Assembly: GCF_014489075.1 (NCBI RefSeq)
Contig: NZ_JACTGR010000004.1
Location: 496,001-560,000, forward strand
Origin: Sphingomonas sp. JC676
GTDB lineage: Bacteria; Pseudomonadota; Alphaproteobacteria; Sphingomonadales; Sphingomonadaceae
Reading direction: 5' to 3'
DNA length: 64,000 nt
Made by a program: the position numbers and the translations under genes
Notes under the pieces: model-generated
Seen by the model: the letters and a program-made list of their open reading frames with translations, nothing else
Databases searched by the model: none
Told to the model about the DNA's origin: nothing
Shown: positions 8,160 to 16,282 of the stretch, in pieces
Layout: every line of letters begins with the position of its first letter
How positions within the stretch are numbered: the first letter of the stretch is position 1

Positions 8160-8475
8160 CTTGCCGCTCCCTTGCGGGCGTCCGCTTGCCCCGTGCCCGA
8201 GCTTGCTCGGCCGGCAGGCGTTCTGCCAGGGCCGCGATCGCCTCGCCCGAAAGTTTCGGCAATGACTGGCCATCAACTACGAGCGCGCGTTCCGGCGTCA
8301 ACAGCGCCAGTGCCCGATGGGTCGGGTCAAGTTCGAGCCACGCGATGACTGCCCCGGCGAGGCTCGTCACTTCTGCCAGATCGCTATCGCCGCGCGGTAC
8401 ATTTTCCAGCGCTGCGCTCATTCGCCAGTCTATCTCGGGAGACAGGGCGCCGTCTCCCCAGTTCGCCTCGGTCAT
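8149..8475 (-). CDS. Hypothetical protein
   Basis: A 108-residue mostly acidic protein beginning MTEANWGDGALSPEIDWRMS. It has a helical middle (SLAGAVIAWLELDPTHRALALL) and a basic tail (ARARGKRTPARERQG). The start at 8475 lies one base after the stop of the upstream membrane-protein remnant; an in-frame ATG at 8499 is possible. No family was recognised. It appears to belong to a small operon of stress-type proteins read leftward from about 8.7 kb. Confidence 0.55.
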   Translation of the reverse strand: MTEANWGDGALSPEIDWRMSAALENVPRGDSDLAEVTSLAGAVIAWLELDPTHRALALLTPERALVVDGQSLPKLSGEAIAALAERLPAEQARARGKRTPARERQGEP

Positions 8476-8476
8476 G

Positions 8477-8707
8477 TCAGCTACGCCTGCGTAGGGCATT
8501 CAGCAGCGCGATCGCGGCGATCCCGACAAAGGCCGCGCTTGTCCAGGGACGCGCTTTGGCGAAGCCCTTCGCCTTCTCCGTCAGCGGCGCATCCCCGGAG
8601 AAATGCTCGCGGAAGGCATCAGTCAGCGCGGTCTTTCCGTTAGTAGCTTTGGTAGTGGCGTCTGGGGCGATGGTGTCGGTCGTGAAAGTCTCCGGTGATG
8701 CGCAGTG
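8477..8707 (-). pseudogene. Remnant of a small membrane protein gene (start lost)
   Basis: The frame reads TDAFREHFSGDAPLTEKAKG and ends with a single hydrophobic segment, WTSAAFVGIAAIALLNALRR, plus a basic tail, the arrangement of DUF883-like envelope proteins. In this frame there is an upstream stop but no ATG, GTG or TTG before the conserved part, so the N-terminus is lost or an unusual start is used. The stop abuts the next gene's ATG, supporting a former or present operon. Confidence 0.45.
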
Positions 8708-8899
8708 TCACGCCTTTCCGGGTCCCAACGCCCGGCGGCGCCAAGCGGTCCGGTAGCATCGAAAATGAAACCGGGAAGTTGAGCTTCATGCGAAGCTTAC
8801 GGGCCGGCCCTATAGGGGCGGCCGGTTAGGGACGCTACGGGCGCGGGGTGGCCCGAAGCCGTCGCCGCCTTGCCGACCTCAGCGCCCTGGGCTGGGGCC

Positions 8900-9214
8900 T
8901 CAAGGGCCCTCGTGCCGCGGATCGGTGCCGGGCTCGGGCGGTTCGGCCAGGCTAGGGCGCAGGGCGTCGATCGGTTCGCCCAGTGCCGCAGCGATCATGC
9001 GCTGCCAGACCGCGATGTCGCCCGCGCGCTCCATCTCGGCGTCGGGCTCGCGGAGCGTCTTGAGCACGGCAATCGCGTCGTCCTGGAAGTTGTGCCACGC
9101 CCCATCGACCGCGCTCCCGGCATGAGCATCGTCGCCGTCCGCATTCGAACTTAGCCGCTGACCTGCCAGTACCCGCGCGATCCGCTCCACGGCGCCAGTC
9201 GATGCAATGTCCAT
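8900..9214 (-). CDS. Hypothetical protein
   Basis: A 104-residue protein beginning MDIASTGAVERIARVLAGQR, with a good ribosome site (GAAGGAGG) seven bases before the ATG. The composition is that of a real cytosolic protein: a helical N-terminus, a polar linker (NADGDDAHAG) and a helix with DDAIAVLKTLREPDAEMERAG. No domain was recognised. It lies among stress-type genes; a GC-rich palindrome near 8804-8825 beyond its stop may help termination. Confidence 0.6.
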   Translation of the reverse strand: MDIASTGAVERIARVLAGQRLSSNADGDDAHAGSAVDGAWHNFQDDAIAVLKTLREPDAEMERAGDIAVWQRMIAAALGEPIDALRPSLAEPPEPGTDPRHEGP

Positions 9215-9290
9215 ATCTGCCTCCTTCGTCATTTCTGAAATCGTCTTGCCGAGCGTCACAACGGACAACTCGAAGGACAGACCCCGCGAC

Positions 9291-9677
9291 CTAGTCGCCG
9301 CCACCCTGACCGCGCAGATAGGTTTGAACTGCATGTGCGTCGTTGCCGACTGCACTAACCGCTTCCTCGAGCTGCGCGCGCGTCACCGAATAGCGGTCCG
9401 CCCAGCGCTCGACTGCGTCCCCGTCCGCCAAGTCGATTGCGGCAGAAGGTCGGTCGACTATGCCCGGATCCCCCGCGGTGCCTGCACCGATCGCCGGGTG
9501 GTTCGCGCCTGCGGCGGACGAACCGTTTTCGACGTTCCCAACTTGGTCACCGCCTGGGTCACGTTCGATCGCATTGGAGAAGGCAGCGCCTTCGTCGGCG
9601 ATGCCGGCTCGTTCGCTCAGATCGGCGGCGTGTTCGGGATCGGCAGGTCCTGTATGGGCGGGGTTTCGGTCCGACAT
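9291..9677 (-). CDS. DUF3606-containing protein
   Basis: A 128-residue protein with an unstructured acidic N-terminal two thirds (Gly, Ala, Asp rich) and a C-terminal DUF3606 domain, AVERWADRYSVTRAQLEEAV then SAVGNDAHAV. The start at 9677 was chosen over the ATG two codons upstream because the GAGGAG ribosome site is correctly spaced for it. An EcfG-type promoter (9699-9723) is immediately upstream, so the gene is expected to be part of the general stress response. Function of DUF3606 is unknown. Confidence 0.8.
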   Translation of the reverse strand: MSDRNPAHTGPADPEHAADLSERAGIADEGAAFSNAIERDPGGDQVGNVENGSSAAGANHPAIGAGTAGDPGIVDRPSAAIDLADGDAVERWADRYSVTRAQLEEAVSAVGNDAHAVQTYLRGQGGGD

Positions 9678-9698
9678 CTGCATTCTCCTCGCTCGACC

Positions 9699-9723
9699 AA
9701 CCGTCCATGCGGGCCGTGGTTCC
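9699..9723 (-). promoter_or_regulatory. EcfG-type general stress promoter for the DUF3606 gene
   Basis: On the minus strand the sequence is GGAAC, 16 bases, GGTT, matching the alphaproteobacterial sigma-EcfG consensus GGAAC-N16/17-cGTT. The -10 element lies 22 bases before the ATG, so the transcript would have a short leader containing the GAGGAG ribosome site. Confidence 0.7.
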
Positions 9724-9831
9724 TGCGGCGGGAGAACCGCCGCCTTTCAAACGGTTGCGTCGACGGGCATTCGCTGTCAGCCAGGATCTGAGACCATCGA
9801 CACCAATTCCGCCGGCACGCGTTGGGACGGG

Positions 9832-10559
9832 ATGATCGATCCCGGCTCCTCGCTCCGCAGCAGCGCGAAGCGCAACATCGTCCGCCAGGTCCGTGCCCTG
9901 TTCAACGACGGGGGCATCCTGCGGTGCTCGCCGGTGTGTGGGATCATTCAAGTTTTCGAGCGGACTTGCTGGGGCGGTTGCGACGAACCGCGCGCTTTAT
10001 CGCAATCACCACCTATGGGGACCGCGCCGAAGCTGCCGCCGCGATCGCACGGGTGCGCGACGTGCATCGGCGCGTCGCCGGTACGCTCCCGGACGGTACT
10101 GGCTACAAAGCGGACGATCCGGATCTCCTCGCCTGGGTACATCTGACCGAGGCATGGAGTTTCTTGGCGGCTTGGCAGCAATATGGCGCATGGCGACTGC
10201 TCCCCGCTCAGCAGGACCGCTATTACGCCGAGTTCGCGACGATCGGCGCCGCGATCGGTGCCCATGCCGTTCCGTATGGCAGGATCGGTGCCGCCGACGC
10301 GCTCGATCGAATGCGGCCCGGGCTCATCGTCGACCACCGCACCCATGAGGTTGCCCGGCTGGTCCTTGGCCATATGCCCGACAACCCGCTCGCGATTCCC
10401 TTGCAGCGTGTAACGATGCAGGCTGCCGTGGACCTGTTGCCGGGCTGGGCCCGGCGAATGCATGGCCTGCCAGCGTCTCCGCCGTTCTTTAGGCCGTTTG
10501 TCGGCATGAGTGCGTTCGGCGTGGCCGCAACGTTGCGTTGGGCGTTCGGCAACGTTTGA
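9832..10559 (+). pseudogene. MpaB/DUF2236 oxygenase-family gene with internal deletion and frameshift
   Basis: The N-terminus MIDPGSSLRSSAKRNIVRQV is intact up to LFNDGG. The family sequence then resumes in another frame at HPAVLAGVWDHSSFRADLLG and continues through TTYGDRAEAAAAIARVRDVH, AWVHLTEAWSF and a normal C-terminus. Some 40 residues that should join the two parts, the region of intact relatives that includes conserved His and Asp, are missing and the junction is out of frame. The product would therefore be broken. Intact family members are haem-binding oxygenase-like proteins of about 280-300 residues. Confidence 0.75.
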
Positions 10560-10748
10560 TGGGGCTCGGCACATCGTGTTGTTGAGCGCGGACGATACAC
10601 CGCTAGATGTCCACGCGAGCGTTGCCAGGGTTTCTGAAACTCGCGCGCGGTACCTCACCTGAACTGTTGGTACCATAGTCGATCAATACTGCCGCCCGGC
10701 TTTCGCCAGTCTCGGCAACGGTCCAGCGCGGCCAAGTGTGCCGCAGCG

Positions 10749-12680
10749 CTATTTCTCGATGATCTCCCGAATGCGATCTGCAAGCATTTCCATCTGGAAT
10801 GGCTTAGTCATAACGAACATTCCATTGTCGAGGCGGCCGCGGCTGATGATGGCGTTTTCGGCGTAGCCCGTGATGAAAAGCACCTTGAGGTTCGGCCGAT
10901 TTACCCTAGCCGCATCAGCGACCTGTCTGCCGTTCATTCCTTCGGGAAGGCCGACGTCCGTGATTAACAGATCAATCCGTGCATTTGATTCCAGAACCTT
11001 GAGTCCCGCTGGACCGTCCGGTGCCTCGATCACTGCGTAGCCGAGCTCGGACAGGACTTCCGCGATGAGCATCCGGATCGTGGGTTCGTCGTCTATGACG
11101 AGCACCACTTCCCCTTCTCCGGCCGCGGCGGCGGCCGTCCTGTGGATCGGCTCTTCCACTACTGGCGAGTCCTCGTCGTGCCGCGGCAAGTAGATGCACA
11201 TGGTCGTGCCCTGGCCGAGCTCGGAATAGATTCGTACCTGGCCGCCGGATTGGCGCGCAAAGCCGTAGACCATGGAAAGACCCAGGCCGGTGCCCTCGCC
11301 GAGCGGCTTCGTCGTGAAGAAGGGATCGAACGCCTTGGCGATCACCTCCGGGGCCATTCCCGTGCCGGTATCGGTCACGCAGATCGCGACATATTGCCCG
11401 GGAGGCAGGTCGTGCCTCCGCCCGGCGCGCTCGTCGATCCATTTGTTCGAAGCTTCGATCGTCAGCTTGCCGCCGTCCGGCATCGCGTCGCGGCCGTTGA
11501 TGCATAGGTTGAGAATAGCATTCTCCAGCTGATTGGTATCGACCAGCGTCGTCCACACTCCGCTGGCGCCGACGACTTCCACTGCGATGCCTGGCCCCAT
11601 GGTGCGCCTGACAAGCTCTTCGATATCGGTAAGCAGCCTGTTCACATTGGCCGGTTTGGGGTCGAGCGTCTGGCGCCGGGAAAACGCCAGCAGGCGGTGC
11701 GTAAGAGCCGAGGCACGCCGGACAGCGCCTTGCGCTGCGATGAAATACCGGTCGAATTCCGCGCTGCGTCCCTGCGCCATGCGAATCTGCATCATCTCCA
11801 GGCTGCCGCTGATGCCGGTGAGCAGGTTGTTGAAGTCGTGTGCGATTCCTCCGGTGAGCTGCCCCACGGCTTCCATCTTCTGCGACTGGCGAAGCTGTTC
11901 CTCGATCGCCCGCTTTTCGGTGAGATCGCGCGTGACCTTGGCGAAACCCAGAAGCTCGCCATCCTCGTTCCGGATGGGATCGATTATCACGCTCGCCCAG
12001 AAGCGCGCCCCGTCCTTGCGCACGCGCCATCCTTCCGCTTCGAAGCGTCCCTCCCGGCGGGCAGTCTCCAGCGCAATGCGCGGGATCTCGGCCTGGCGGT
12101 CCTCCTCGGTATAGAAGCGCGAGAAGTGCTCGCCCATGATCTCGTCCGCAGCGTAGCCCTTGAAACGCTCGGCGCCTGCGTTCCAACTGCTCACCCGACC
12201 ATCCGGGTCCAGCATGTAAATGGCATAGTCCGTGACACTCTGGACAAGCAGGCGGAACCGCTCCTCGCTGGCGCGAAGCTCCATTTCGGCTGCCCGGCGC
12301 TCCGTGAGATCGCGCGTGATCTTGGCGAAGCCGACCAGCGTGCCCGAAGGATCGCGAATAGGATCGATGACGACGTTCGCCCAGAACCGGCTGCCATCCT
12401 TGCGGACCCGCCAGCCGTGCGCCTCGAAGCGGCCCTCGCGCGCGGCGGTTTCAAGCGCGATTCGAGGTATCTCCTGCTCGCGCTCCTCCGGTGTATAGAA
12501 ACGCGAGAAGTGCTGGCCGATGATCTCCTCCGCTTCATACCCCTTGTAGCGACGGGCACCTGCATTCCAGCTGGTCACGCGCCCTTCGAGGTCGAGCATG
12601 TAGATCGCGTAGTCGGTGACACTCTGGACCAGCAGCTCGAACTTGCTGCTGGGAGTGGATGCGCGCTCGGATTGTGCCAT
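10749..12680 (-). CDS. Hybrid sensor histidine kinase with two PAS domains and receiver
   Basis: A 643-residue soluble kinase: PAS at about 10-125, a second PAS at about 140-260, HisKA with GGIAHDFNNLLTG (phospho-His), HATPase with NLCINGRDAM, DTGTGM and GTGLGLSMVYGF, and a C-terminal receiver with the phospho-acceptor Asp in LLITDVGLP. No membrane segment is present, so it senses an internal cue; the PAS domains lack the LOV flavin cysteine motif. The two PAS domains are nearly the same sequence (VQSVTDYAIYMLD occurs in both), a recent internal duplication. No partner regulator is adjacent. An EcfG-type promoter precedes it. Confidence 0.93.
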   Translation of the reverse strand: MAQSERASTPSSKFELLVQSVTDYAIYMLDLEGRVTSWNAGARRYKGYEAEEIIGQHFSRFYTPEEREQEIPRIALETAAREGRFEAHGWRVRKDGSRFWANVVIDPIRDPSGTLVGFAKITRDLTERRAAEMELRASEERFRLLVQSVTDYAIYMLDPDGRVSSWNAGAERFKGYAADEIMGEHFSRFYTEEDRQAEIPRIALETARREGRFEAEGWRVRKDGARFWASVIIDPIRNEDGELLGFAKVTRDLTEKRAIEEQLRQSQKMEAVGQLTGGIAHDFNNLLTGISGSLEMMQIRMAQGRSAEFDRYFIAAQGAVRRASALTHRLLAFSRRQTLDPKPANVNRLLTDIEELVRRTMGPGIAVEVVGASGVWTTLVDTNQLENAILNLCINGRDAMPDGGKLTIEASNKWIDERAGRRHDLPPGQYVAICVTDTGTGMAPEVIAKAFDPFFTTKPLGEGTGLGLSMVYGFARQSGGQVRIYSELGQGTTMCIYLPRHDEDSPVVEEPIHRTAAAAAGEGEVVLVIDDEPTIRMLIAEVLSELGYAVIEAPDGPAGLKVLESNARIDLLITDVGLPEGMNGRQVADAARVNRPNLKVLFITGYAENAIISRGRLDNGMFVMTKPFQMEMLADRIREIIEK

Positions 12681-12710
12681 GGCCCCTGGGTACTCTTATC
12701 GGAACGAAGG

Positions 12711-12737
12711 TAAACGAGAGCGCCGGCCGACTGTTCC
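12711..12737 (-). promoter_or_regulatory. EcfG-type general stress promoter for the PAS kinase
   Basis: The minus strand reads GGAAC, 16 bases, CGTT, a perfect match to the EcfG consensus, about 32 bases before the kinase ATG. It is among the best matches of this class in the window. Exact end coordinates may be off by two bases. Confidence 0.75.
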
Positions 12738-13005
12738 TCCGCCGAGACACCGGGCCATCTTGTTTCCATGCGGATGTCCCAGCGGTAGCCTTCCGGGATC
12801 GGGAGTTGTGCTTCCAGACGGCGACAATCGTCGCATGGCTGGCGACACGCCGCCTATCCTCGATAGGATCTTGCTACCGGCCACGCTGAGCCAGCGGCAA
12901 GAATAATCACAGCGATGCCATAGTGCGTCCCTTCGCTTACGGGCCTCTGGCTGCAGAGCCGCCTGAATTCCACCAAGCGCCACATCGGCTGGAAGCCAAG
13001 ATCGC

Positions 13006-13188
13006 ATGCAGATTACGTCCATCAAGCCCCGCGCGTCTTGAAGAAGAAGCTGCAGCGCGAAGGCGTTTATCGCGAGATGAAGCTGCGTCGACATTACGAG
13101 AAGCCGTCGGAAAAGAGAGCGCGTCAGCGCGCGGCAGCCATAAGCCGCGCGCAAGGCCGATCGCAAACGGGCTGAACGCGACAAATAA
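13006..13188 (+). pseudogene. rpsU: Remnant of rpsU (ribosomal protein bS21)
   Basis: The conserved middle of S21 is readable as [20 protein letters not shown] followed by [15 protein letters not shown], but the normal N-terminus is lost: the ATG reads [11 protein letters not shown] and then stops, consistent with a small deletion. A second frameshift near 13163 separates the basic tail ([10 protein letters not shown], then TAA). Neither frame yields a functional S21. The working copy must lie elsewhere. Confidence 0.7.
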
Positions 13189-13379
13189 TCACGACTTGAA
13201 GACGTCTTCCCGCACTCCAAGGCGAACGGATGGTAGGTTTTGGCAGCCGCGAAGATTGCTCGCTACCTCGTAGCAGCGGTCCGGCGTCGCCATCTCGTGC
13301 GCTAGGCTCGTTTCCAGCACCACCAGTTGAAAGGATTCGCGTGCCGCTCGACGGTCCCCGCCTCGCCGCCCTCTCGGGC

Positions 13380-13881
13380 TCGAAGCCGAACGCGCTCGTC
13401 ATTCGCGGGCGTCGGCGTAGCGATAAAGCGAGATAGGATCGGTCACCAAAGATCCGGCTGGTCCGGGCCAACGCCGCGTGCGTGCGGGCGTCGGCGCGGT
13501 CCGGAACCAATATCGCGATCAGCCCCGCATTCCAATTCTCGACGTCGCTCCAGTCGACATGGCAGACGCCCTTGCCGGCGCGCGCCTTGCCAACCGATAG
13601 CAGGCGGCAGAGCCGGCCATAGGCCGCGCGATCGGTCGGGTAGACGAGCAACCCGATCCCATCGGCGAGATCGAGCCGGCAGCCGGCGATCGCCCGTACC
13701 CCGGTGGTGCGCTCCGCATCCCCGGCACGAACGATTTCCGCGACGGAATTGCGGTCGACGATGCCGAGCGCGGGCAGTTCGAGCATCGCGGCGACGGCAA
13801 ACAGCTCCTCGGGCGAGGACGCCCCGAGCAAGAAACGAAATGCGTGGTGACCTGGAGTTCGGTATAGGAGGGCAGAGGCAT
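13380..13881 (-). pseudogene. dnaE2: Remnant of dnaE2 (error-prone DNA polymerase III alpha), PHP-domain part only
   Basis: An ATG at 13881 opens MPLPSYTELQVTTHF, the DnaE2 start. After a frameshift the PHP domain continues as GASSPEELFAVAAMLELPAL, GIVDRNSVAEIVRAG and GRLCRLLSVGKARAG up to RIFGDRSYLALSLRRRP. The remaining roughly 900 residues, including the polymerase active site, are absent. DnaE2 normally works with ImuA and ImuB in SOS mutagenesis; neither is here. The LexA box upstream survives at 13906-13920. Confidence 0.75.
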
Positions 13882-13905
13882 GACGACGCGATCGCCTAAA
13901 ACCAT

Positions 13906-13920
13906 GTTCCCTATATGTTC
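13906..13920. promoter_or_regulatory. LexA (SOS) box
   Basis: GTTC-N7-GTTC (GTTCCCTATATGTTC), the direct-repeat LexA operator of Alphaproteobacteria. It sits 25 bases upstream of the dnaE2 remnant start. It could equally act on the rightward gene at 14035, but that start is 115 bp away. Confidence 0.7.
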
Positions 13921-14034
13921 CTACGGCGAATGTTGACGACGAATGGTCTGACCGCGTTGCGGTCACGCAACACAACCTACTCCAGGGCGTTCAACCCTGG
14001 GGCGACGGATCGCTCCTCAAACGGGAGGCCGACA

Positions 14035-14277
14035 ATGACCAAGCTGAGCGATCAGGACCGCGACGACCTGGAAAAGGGCGCCTTCGCCTTTCCCAAGGAG
14101 CGCAAAGAGCCGCTGGAAAATGCCAGCCATGTCCGCAACGCGATCGCGCGGTTCAACCAGGTCAAGGGCGTCAGTGACGAAGAGCGTGACATGGCCTGGA
14201 AGCGGATCAAGGCAGCGGCGAAGAAGTTTGACGTCGAAGTCAGCGAAAAGAGCTGGCGCGAAATCGGCAGGGATTGA
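14035..14277 (+). CDS. Conserved hypothetical protein (DUF6582-like)
   Basis: An 80-residue protein beginning MTKLSDQDRDDLEKGAFAFP with FPKERKEPLENASHVRNAIA and a C-terminal AWKRIKAAAKKFDVEVSEKS. This arrangement is common in small alphaproteobacterial proteins and is also found fused to phage-related or peptidase proteins. A ribosome site (GGGAGG) precedes the ATG. The assignment to DUF6582 is from memory of the pattern. No function is known. Confidence 0.7.
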   Translation: MTKLSDQDRDDLEKGAFAFPKERKEPLENASHVRNAIARFNQVKGVSDEERDMAWKRIKAAAKKFDVEVSEKSWREIGRD

Positions 14278-14392
14278 TCGTCAGGTCGACATCGGGATTG
14301 GCGAGTGCCGCAATGCAAGAAACGGCACCTGCCATTTGCTGCCCCTGCGCGATCCGATCGGGCGGGGCGGTACGACCCAACGGGAGAGCGCA

Positions 14393-14710
14393 ATGAACGA
14401 GCCCAAAGTCCGACGCCCTTTTGGCGAACTGCCCTACAAGGACCTGCCCGGGGTCTCGGAGGTTTACGCCGACGGTCTTGGTTCGACGATCTTCAACGGG
14501 CGGACGGCCCATATCACCTTCACCGTAAATCGCTTCGCGCCGCCGCACCCGCCGCGCCCGCTGAGCGGCGAACGCGTCACTGCCGCAAGGCTCGCGCTGG
14601 ATTCGGACGCCGTCATCGATCTCTTCAATGAGCTGGGCCGAATGATGCGGATGCTGGAGGAGCATGGGCTCATACGGCTAAGCGACGGCATCGCGCAGCG
14701 TCCCAACTAG
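14393..14710 (+). CDS. Hypothetical protein
   Basis: A 105-residue protein beginning MNEPKVRRPFGELPYKDLPG with a ribosome site (GGGAGAG) eight bases upstream. It contains VYADGLGSTIFNGRTAHITF and a C-terminal helix (DLFNELGRMMRMLEEHGLI). The beta-rich centre and terminal helix give the look of a compact folded domain, but no family was recognised. It shares orientation with the preceding gene across a 115-bp gap and converges on the next. Confidence 0.6.
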   Translation: MNEPKVRRPFGELPYKDLPGVSEVYADGLGSTIFNGRTAHITFTVNRFAPPHPPRPLSGERVTAARLALDSDAVIDLFNELGRMMRMLEEHGLIRLSDGIAQRPN

Positions 14711-14723
14711 ATCGCCGCCCTCT

Positions 14724-15188
14724 TTATTTCCGTGCGAGCGCCAGTGCGTTAGCAGCTTTGCGGTCCGGACCCGCTTGCGTGATGATCTCACGTGCAGCCG
14801 CGGCGCTGATGCCGTGCTTGCGTGCGAAATAGCGCACTTCATACGGCTCGTCGGCAGCAACGCGGACGCGGTCCGGGCCACCGCGCTGGCGCTTGTCATC
14901 GGCGCCAGAGCGCTTGCGGGGACGTTGCGCAGCCGGGGCGGTACGGGCGAAGCGGGAATAGAGGCGGGCGCCCAGCAAGGTGGCACCGATTATTACGGTC
15001 GATCCGAGGCCCATTACGGCGATCGCGGCGCGCTTCCGACGCGTTTCGGCTGCTTGCAGGCTCGCCGCCTCGGCGACTGGCTTTTCTGCCGCCTCTCGGG
15101 AAGCCTCCTTCTGCTCCTCGGTGATCGGAGCAGGGTGCGGAGGATAGGGCGCGCTGGCGGCGTCCGGGAGCGGCGGGAGATGCGTCAT
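14724..15188 (-). CDS. Single-pass membrane protein with C-terminal DUF3606-like domain
   Basis: A 154-residue protein beginning MTHLPPLPDAASAPYPPHPA. A proline-rich N-terminus and charged helix are followed by one membrane segment, AAIAVMGLGSTVIIGATLLG (about residues 55-75), a basic linker and a C-terminal PYEVRYFARKHGISAAAARE that follows the DUF3606 pattern. The basic linker suggests the C-terminus is cytoplasmic. A good ribosome site (AAGGAA) is present. Likely an envelope-associated stress protein; role unknown. Confidence 0.65.
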   Translation of the reverse strand: MTHLPPLPDAASAPYPPHPAPITEEQKEASREAAEKPVAEAASLQAAETRRKRAAIAVMGLGSTVIIGATLLGARLYSRFARTAPAAQRPRKRSGADDKRQRGGPDRVRVAADEPYEVRYFARKHGISAAAAREIITQAGPDRKAANALALARK

Positions 15189-15423
15189 TGGGTGAATTCC
15201 TTCTGCGATAGTCGGCTCAACGCCCGCCGGCTCGCGCAGTTGCGCGCGCGACGATAAGCGAGTGTTCGTGGCTGCTTGAGACGCGGCGCAACTCATGTCT
15301 TCGAATCCGGCGATCAGCGCCGGCCTGGCGCCCCTCGGTCAGTACGGCGCCACTGATGGCAGCCGCGCGTGCCGCTGCGCCTGCCATTCCCGTCCCGCTC
15401 GATAGCCCCGGGCGCAGCCTGAG

Positions 15424-15448
15424 GGAACAGACCTGCGCCCCAGGCGTC
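15424..15448 (+). promoter_or_regulatory. Possible EcfG-type promoter (imperfect) for the GlsB-type gene
   Basis: GGAAC, 16 bases, CGTC. The -35 box is exact, while the -10 differs from cGTT at the last base. It lies 34 bases before the start of a gene class often under general stress control, so it is reported with reduced confidence. Confidence 0.4.
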
Positions 15449-15481
15449 TGGCTGCCACACTTCACTTAAGGGAGGAATTTC

Positions 15482-15739
15482 ATGGGTATCATCATGTGGC
15501 TCATCGTCGGCGGTGTGGTCGGCTGGCTCGCGAGCCTGATCATGCGCACCGACGGCCAGCAGGGCATCTTCCTCAACGTCGTCGTCGGCGTGGTCGGCGC
15601 GGCTATTGGCGGGCTGATACTGGGCCGTGGAGAGATCAACAATTCGCCCCTTACCGTCACCACCTTCCTGGTGTCGCTTGCCGGGGCGGTGATACTGCTG
15701 GCGGTCGTCAACCTCGTTCGCCGCGGCTCGGTGCGCTGA
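15482..15739 (+). CDS. GlsB/YeaQ/YmgE family small membrane protein
   Basis: An 85-residue protein that is almost entirely three membrane segments: IIMWLIVGGVVGWLASLIM, FLNVVVGVVGAAIGGLIL and FLVSLAGAVILLAVVNLV, with a polar loop MRTDGQQG after the first, as in the 'transglycosylase-associated' family. Members are inner-membrane proteins linked to stress and stationary phase; activity is unproven. A strong ribosome site (AAGGGAGGAA) precedes the ATG, and two hairpins follow the stop. Confidence 0.88.
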   Translation: MGIIMWLIVGGVVGWLASLIMRTDGQQGIFLNVVVGVVGAAIGGLILGRGEINNSPLTVTTFLVSLAGAVILLAVVNLVRRGSVR

Positions 15740-15748
15740 TACGTTTAC

Positions 15749-15772
15749 CGGTGGCGCGCATGATCGCCACCG
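15749..15772 (+). terminator. Hairpin downstream of GlsB-type gene
   Basis: An 8-bp stem CGGTGGCG / CGCCACCG around an eight-base loop, ten bases after the stop codon. No T tract follows, so it may act in combination with the second hairpin. Confidence 0.45.
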
Positions 15773-15779
15773 CTAACGA

Positions 15780-15809
15780 ACGTCCCCGGCATGTGTATGC
15801 CGGGGACGT
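15780..15809 (+). terminator. Perfect 13-bp hairpin downstream of GlsB-type gene
   Basis: ACGTCCCCGGCAT pairs perfectly with ATGCCGGGGACGT around a GTGT loop. This is a very stable hairpin, seven bases after the previous one. It could end transcription or protect the 3' end of a stable, abundant mRNA. Confidence 0.5.
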
Positions 15810-16247
15810 ACATGGCCAAGCTCTCACCAGCCGGCCTCCGGCGAAAGTGTCGAAGGTCTAGCGGCCCGCCGGTACCGCGTTCGGATCAGTAGCGGGAAAA
15901 ATCCAGTCGCAGGAGAGACCTATGCTCAAGGGCAATCAGTCTCCGAAGCTAGGCGCCTTCTGATCGTCATGCAGGTGGCTGTCATCGCCATTCTTCTCGG
16001 TGCTGCTTTCGTCTTCTCCACCGGTCGCTTGATCGGGCTGCAAATCAGCCTGACCCGGTTTGCCTTCGTCCACTTGTTCTTTTTCTACAGTCATCGGTTG
16101 GTTCCACTTCCAACAACGGATAGCCCGTGCTTGGGGCACGTCAGCGCCGATCCAGCTCTTCTGCATTGTTTGTCGCGCGGGTCACCGGGTCCCATCGCTG
16201 GGGGCGACGCGCAACTGGACGATTTGGGCCGGCGAATCGAATAAGTC
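15810..16247. other. Stretch without a confident gene
   Basis: About 440 bp. On the plus strand a strong ribosome site (AGGAG) precedes a 13-codon ORF at 15922-15963 (MLKGNQSPKLGAF). On the minus strand an acidic 52-codon ORF (ATG at 16094, MTVEKEQVDEGKPGQ, ending at 15936) has protein-like composition but no good ribosome site. Neither is supported enough to call. Confidence 0.35.
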
Positions 16248-16276
16248 GGCGGCGACCCGGGGGGTGGGTCGCCGCC
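16248..16276 (-). terminator. Hairpin terminator of the manganese catalase operon
   Basis: A perfect 11-bp stem GGCGGCGACCC / GGGTCGCCGCC with a seven-base loop, six bases beyond the catalase stop codon. No long T tract follows on the minus strand. Confidence 0.55.
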
Positions 16277-16282
16277 GGGCCG

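Noticed and set aside
15936..16094. 52-codon acidic leftward ORF
   Set aside because: Protein-like composition but no ribosome site, overlapped by another short ORF; kept only as a note in the gap entry.
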